Source of the DNA: an uncultured Atopostipes sp.
Lineage (GTDB): Bacteria; Bacillota; Bacilli; Lactobacillales; Carnobacteriaceae_A
Reading direction: 5' to 3'
Assembly: GCA_947296835.1 (NCBI GenBank)
Contig: CAMYQS010000057.1
Coordinates: 1 to 7,772, forward strand
DNA length: 7,772 nt
The notes beneath the pieces were generated by a model. The model was given only the letters and a program-made list of their open reading frames with translations, ran no database searches and was not told the DNA's origin. Made by a program: the position numbers and the translations under genes. This document shows positions 7,062 to 7,772 of the stretch, in pieces; the first letter of the stretch is position 1; each line of letters opens with the position of its first letter.

Positions 7062-7170
7062 GAGGTGGAGGGGAAATTTTCGCTCCACTTCTCTCCTTTT
7101 GGGTGATTTTTATGGTGGTGGAGGGAAATCCCATGGAATTTAGAGGAAATTGGCGAAAGTGGCGGGAGTG
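7062..7170. repeat. Dispersed copies of an RGTGGAGGGRAA-like motif
   Basis: Four copies are seen: GAGGTGGAGGGGAAA (+, 7062-7076), GAAGTGGAGCGAAAA (-, 7091-7077), GTGGTGGAGGGAAAT (+, 7115-7129) and the weaker AAAGTGGCGGGAGTG (+, 7156-7170). The first two abut head to head and form a 30-bp imperfect palindrome (12 of 15 positions paired). A fifth copy, CAAGTGGAGGGAAGT (-, 6955-6941), is part of the proposed MraZ operator. The similarity suggests further MraZ sites, but it could also be chance in a G-rich stretch. Confidence 0.5.
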
Positions 7171-7182
7171 AATTTTTGATCC

Positions 7183-7262
7183 AGTCCATCTTTTGGGGAT
7201 TAGTGGACTCGTTTGTGGTTTTAGTCCAGCTCTCTAAAATTCGTGGACTCGTTCAAATATTC
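7183..7262. repeat. Two degenerate 40-bp tandem units with alternating inverted hexamers
   Basis: Units 7183-7222 and 7223-7262 match at about 25 of 40 positions. Each starts with AGTCCA and carries the 11-base block GTGGACTCGTT (7203-7213 and 7243-7253). AGTCCA and TGGACT are inverted copies of each other, so four hexamers alternate in orientation with centres 21, 19 and 21 bp apart, close to two helical turns. A remnant, GGGACT at 7284-7289, keeps the 40-bp phase. I do not recognise this repeat family. Confidence 0.55.
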
Positions 7263-7281
7263 CTGAACTACTAAGATCCAT

Positions 7282-7301
7282 GGGGGACTTATCCCCCCCC
7301 C
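7282..7301. repeat. C9 homopolymer next to a G5 hairpin arm
   Basis: GGGGGA (7282-7287) can pair with TCCCCC (7292-7297) around the loop CTTA, and the C run continues to 7301, giving nine C in a row. Such a homopolymer is uncommon in low-GC DNA and prone to slippage and to sequencing error. It lies about 365 bp upstream of the mraZ promoter and in no gene. Confidence 0.6.
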
Positions 7302-7348
7302 AATCAAAACCACACAACACACTAGATTAAAAGCTAAAACAGAAGAAC

Positions 7349-7405
7349 AAAACAAAAACACCGCACACTAGGTTTTATAAACCTAATGTGCGGTGTTTTT
7401 GTTTT
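7349..7405. terminator. Long bidirectional intrinsic terminator
   Basis: The arm 7349-7375 pairs with 7379-7405 around a 3-base loop (7376-7378), with a single C-A mismatch. The core is CACCGCACA, paired with TGTGCGGTG, flanked by A-rich and T-rich arms. Read on either strand, the stem ends in a T-rich tract (TTTTTGTTTTT). It begins 6 bases after the stop of the DUF3397-like gene on the minus strand, so it ends that upstream transcript and isolates the dcw cluster. Confidence 0.9.
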
Positions 7406-7411
7406 TATTTG

Positions 7412-7772
7412 TTATAGAATATTGATATAGATTCCGTAGCCGCCGACAAGCACATGGTAGATGGTCGAGAAAATAAATACATAACGCCACCAAGTGCGGA
7501 AAAAGTTTCCAACGTGTAAAATCCTCTTACCAAAGGCAAGGTAAGATGCGTACACGATACCGAATAGACTTAGGAAAATATAAAAGTATAAGTGAGCTGG
7601 GCTTAATCCAGCTAGGTTGGTTTGAATGCCGACTGAAATTAATAAGTAAGGTGTCAACAAATCCACTGATTTTATTGGTATTGGAAAGACGTCCAAGTCA
7701 GGACGGAACTTCCGGCCATAAAGCAACATGAGAAGCGGGAAGATATAAAAAAATATGTATAGTACAGTATCC
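7412..7772 (-). CDS. DUF3397-like integral membrane protein (5' end outside the window)
   Basis: This is a small, very hydrophobic protein of unknown function. The frame is open to the right edge, giving 119 full codons; it begins DTVLYIFFYIFPLLMLLYGR in this window. An internal ATG at 7729 has no ribosome binding site, so the real start lies further upstream, probably only a few codons away given the family's length of about 110-130 residues. Four membrane segments can be seen: about 1-18, 38-53, 60-81 and 94-118, separated by short loops, including the basic-aromatic GKRILHVGNFFRTWWRY stretch. Proteins annotated DUF3397 commonly sit immediately upstream of mraZ in staphylococci and lactobacilli, and this position supports the assignment, as do size and topology. 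The gene is not in the dcw transcript, because a strong terminator follows its stop. Family assignment is from memory of context, not from a search. Confidence 0.65.
   Translation of the reverse strand, partial: DTVLYIFFYIFPLLMLLYGRKFRPDLDVFPIPIKSVDLLTPYLLISVGIQTNLAGLSPAHLYFYIFLSLFGIVYASYLAFGKRILHVGNFFRTWWRYVFIFSTIYHVLVGGYGIYINIL

Larger units (their letters stand above)
6964..7348. other. Non-coding, structured region upstream of the mraZ promoter
   Basis: No credible gene is seen in these 385 bases. An 87-codon open frame on the minus strand (7189 to 6926) has no ribosome binding site, is rich in His, Ser, Asn and Lys, and runs through the operator, so it is treated as chance. The region holds G-rich motif copies (7062-7170), a degenerate 40-bp repeat (7183-7262), a G5/C9 hairpin (7282-7301) and an A/C-rich stretch leading to the terminator. 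Its base composition on the + strand (runs of G, few C) differs from the neighbouring genes. Its function is unknown; an extended control region of the dcw cluster is the simplest guess. Confidence 0.6.

Noticed and set aside
6926..7189. 87-codon open frame on the minus strand upstream of mraZ
   Set aside because: It has no ribosome binding site before the ATG at 7189, its composition does not look like a protein, and it overlaps the promoter and operator of mraZ.
7311..7371. CACACTAG direct repeat (7318-7325 and 7364-7371), possible attachment site or element edge
   Set aside because: Eight bases in an A/C-rich stretch, with no integrase, transposase or element between the copies; the second copy belongs to the terminator stem.
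7546..7731. 61-codon plus-strand open frame over the DUF3397-like gene
   Set aside because: It is antisense to a gene with clear membrane topology and shows no family features.
1..7772. CRISPR arrays, insertion sequences, tRNA or rRNA genes
   Set aside because: None seen on either strand; all coding sequence is accounted for by dcw genes and one membrane protein.

Overview
The window is the 5' part of a dcw (division and cell wall) cluster read entirely on the minus strand. From right to left the order is: the end of a small DUF3397-like membrane protein gene, a terminator, a long intergenic region with the cluster promoter, then mraZ, rsmH, ftsL, pbpB, mraY, murD and the first 43 codons of murG, which runs off the left edge. 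The Shine-Dalgarno sites, the low G+C content and the gene order point to a low-GC Firmicute. murG directly follows murD, and spoVD and murE are absent between pbpB and mraY. This fits a non-sporulating member of the Lactobacillales (enterococcal, carnobacterial or lactobacillus-like) better than Bacillus, where spoVD and murE intervene, or Staphylococcus, where murG lies elsewhere. I cannot name the genus.

How the genes work together: MraZ is the cluster's DNA-binding repressor. RsmH methylates 16S rRNA. FtsL and the class B penicillin-binding protein PbpB belong to the divisome and build septal peptidoglycan. MurD, MraY and MurG make the precursor: MurD adds D-Glu in the cytoplasm, MraY makes lipid I and MurG makes lipid II. 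All complete genes look intact, with their catalytic motifs in place.

Regulation is the more informative part. Four GTGG direct repeats spaced 10, 10 and 11 bp overlap an extended -10 promoter before mraZ, which is the expected architecture of a MraZ operator. A second transcription unit appears to begin before mraY: the 231-bp pbpB-mraY gap holds a stem-loop just after pbpB and a good sigma-A-type promoter (TTGAGT, 17 bp, TATAAT) before mraY. The lipid precursor genes mraY-murD-murG may therefore be transcribed partly independently of mraZ-rsmH-ftsL-pbpB.

The 535-bp region 6877-7411 is non-coding and unusually structured. Besides the operator it holds extra copies of an RGTGGAGGGRAA-like motif on both strands (one pair forms a 30-bp imperfect palindrome), a degenerate 40-bp tandem repeat with alternating AGTCCA/TGGACT hexamers, a C9 homopolymer beside a G/C hairpin, and a long bidirectional terminator. 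No clearly new gene system is present. The best candidates for something undescribed are the distal MraZ-like motif array and the 40-bp repeat.
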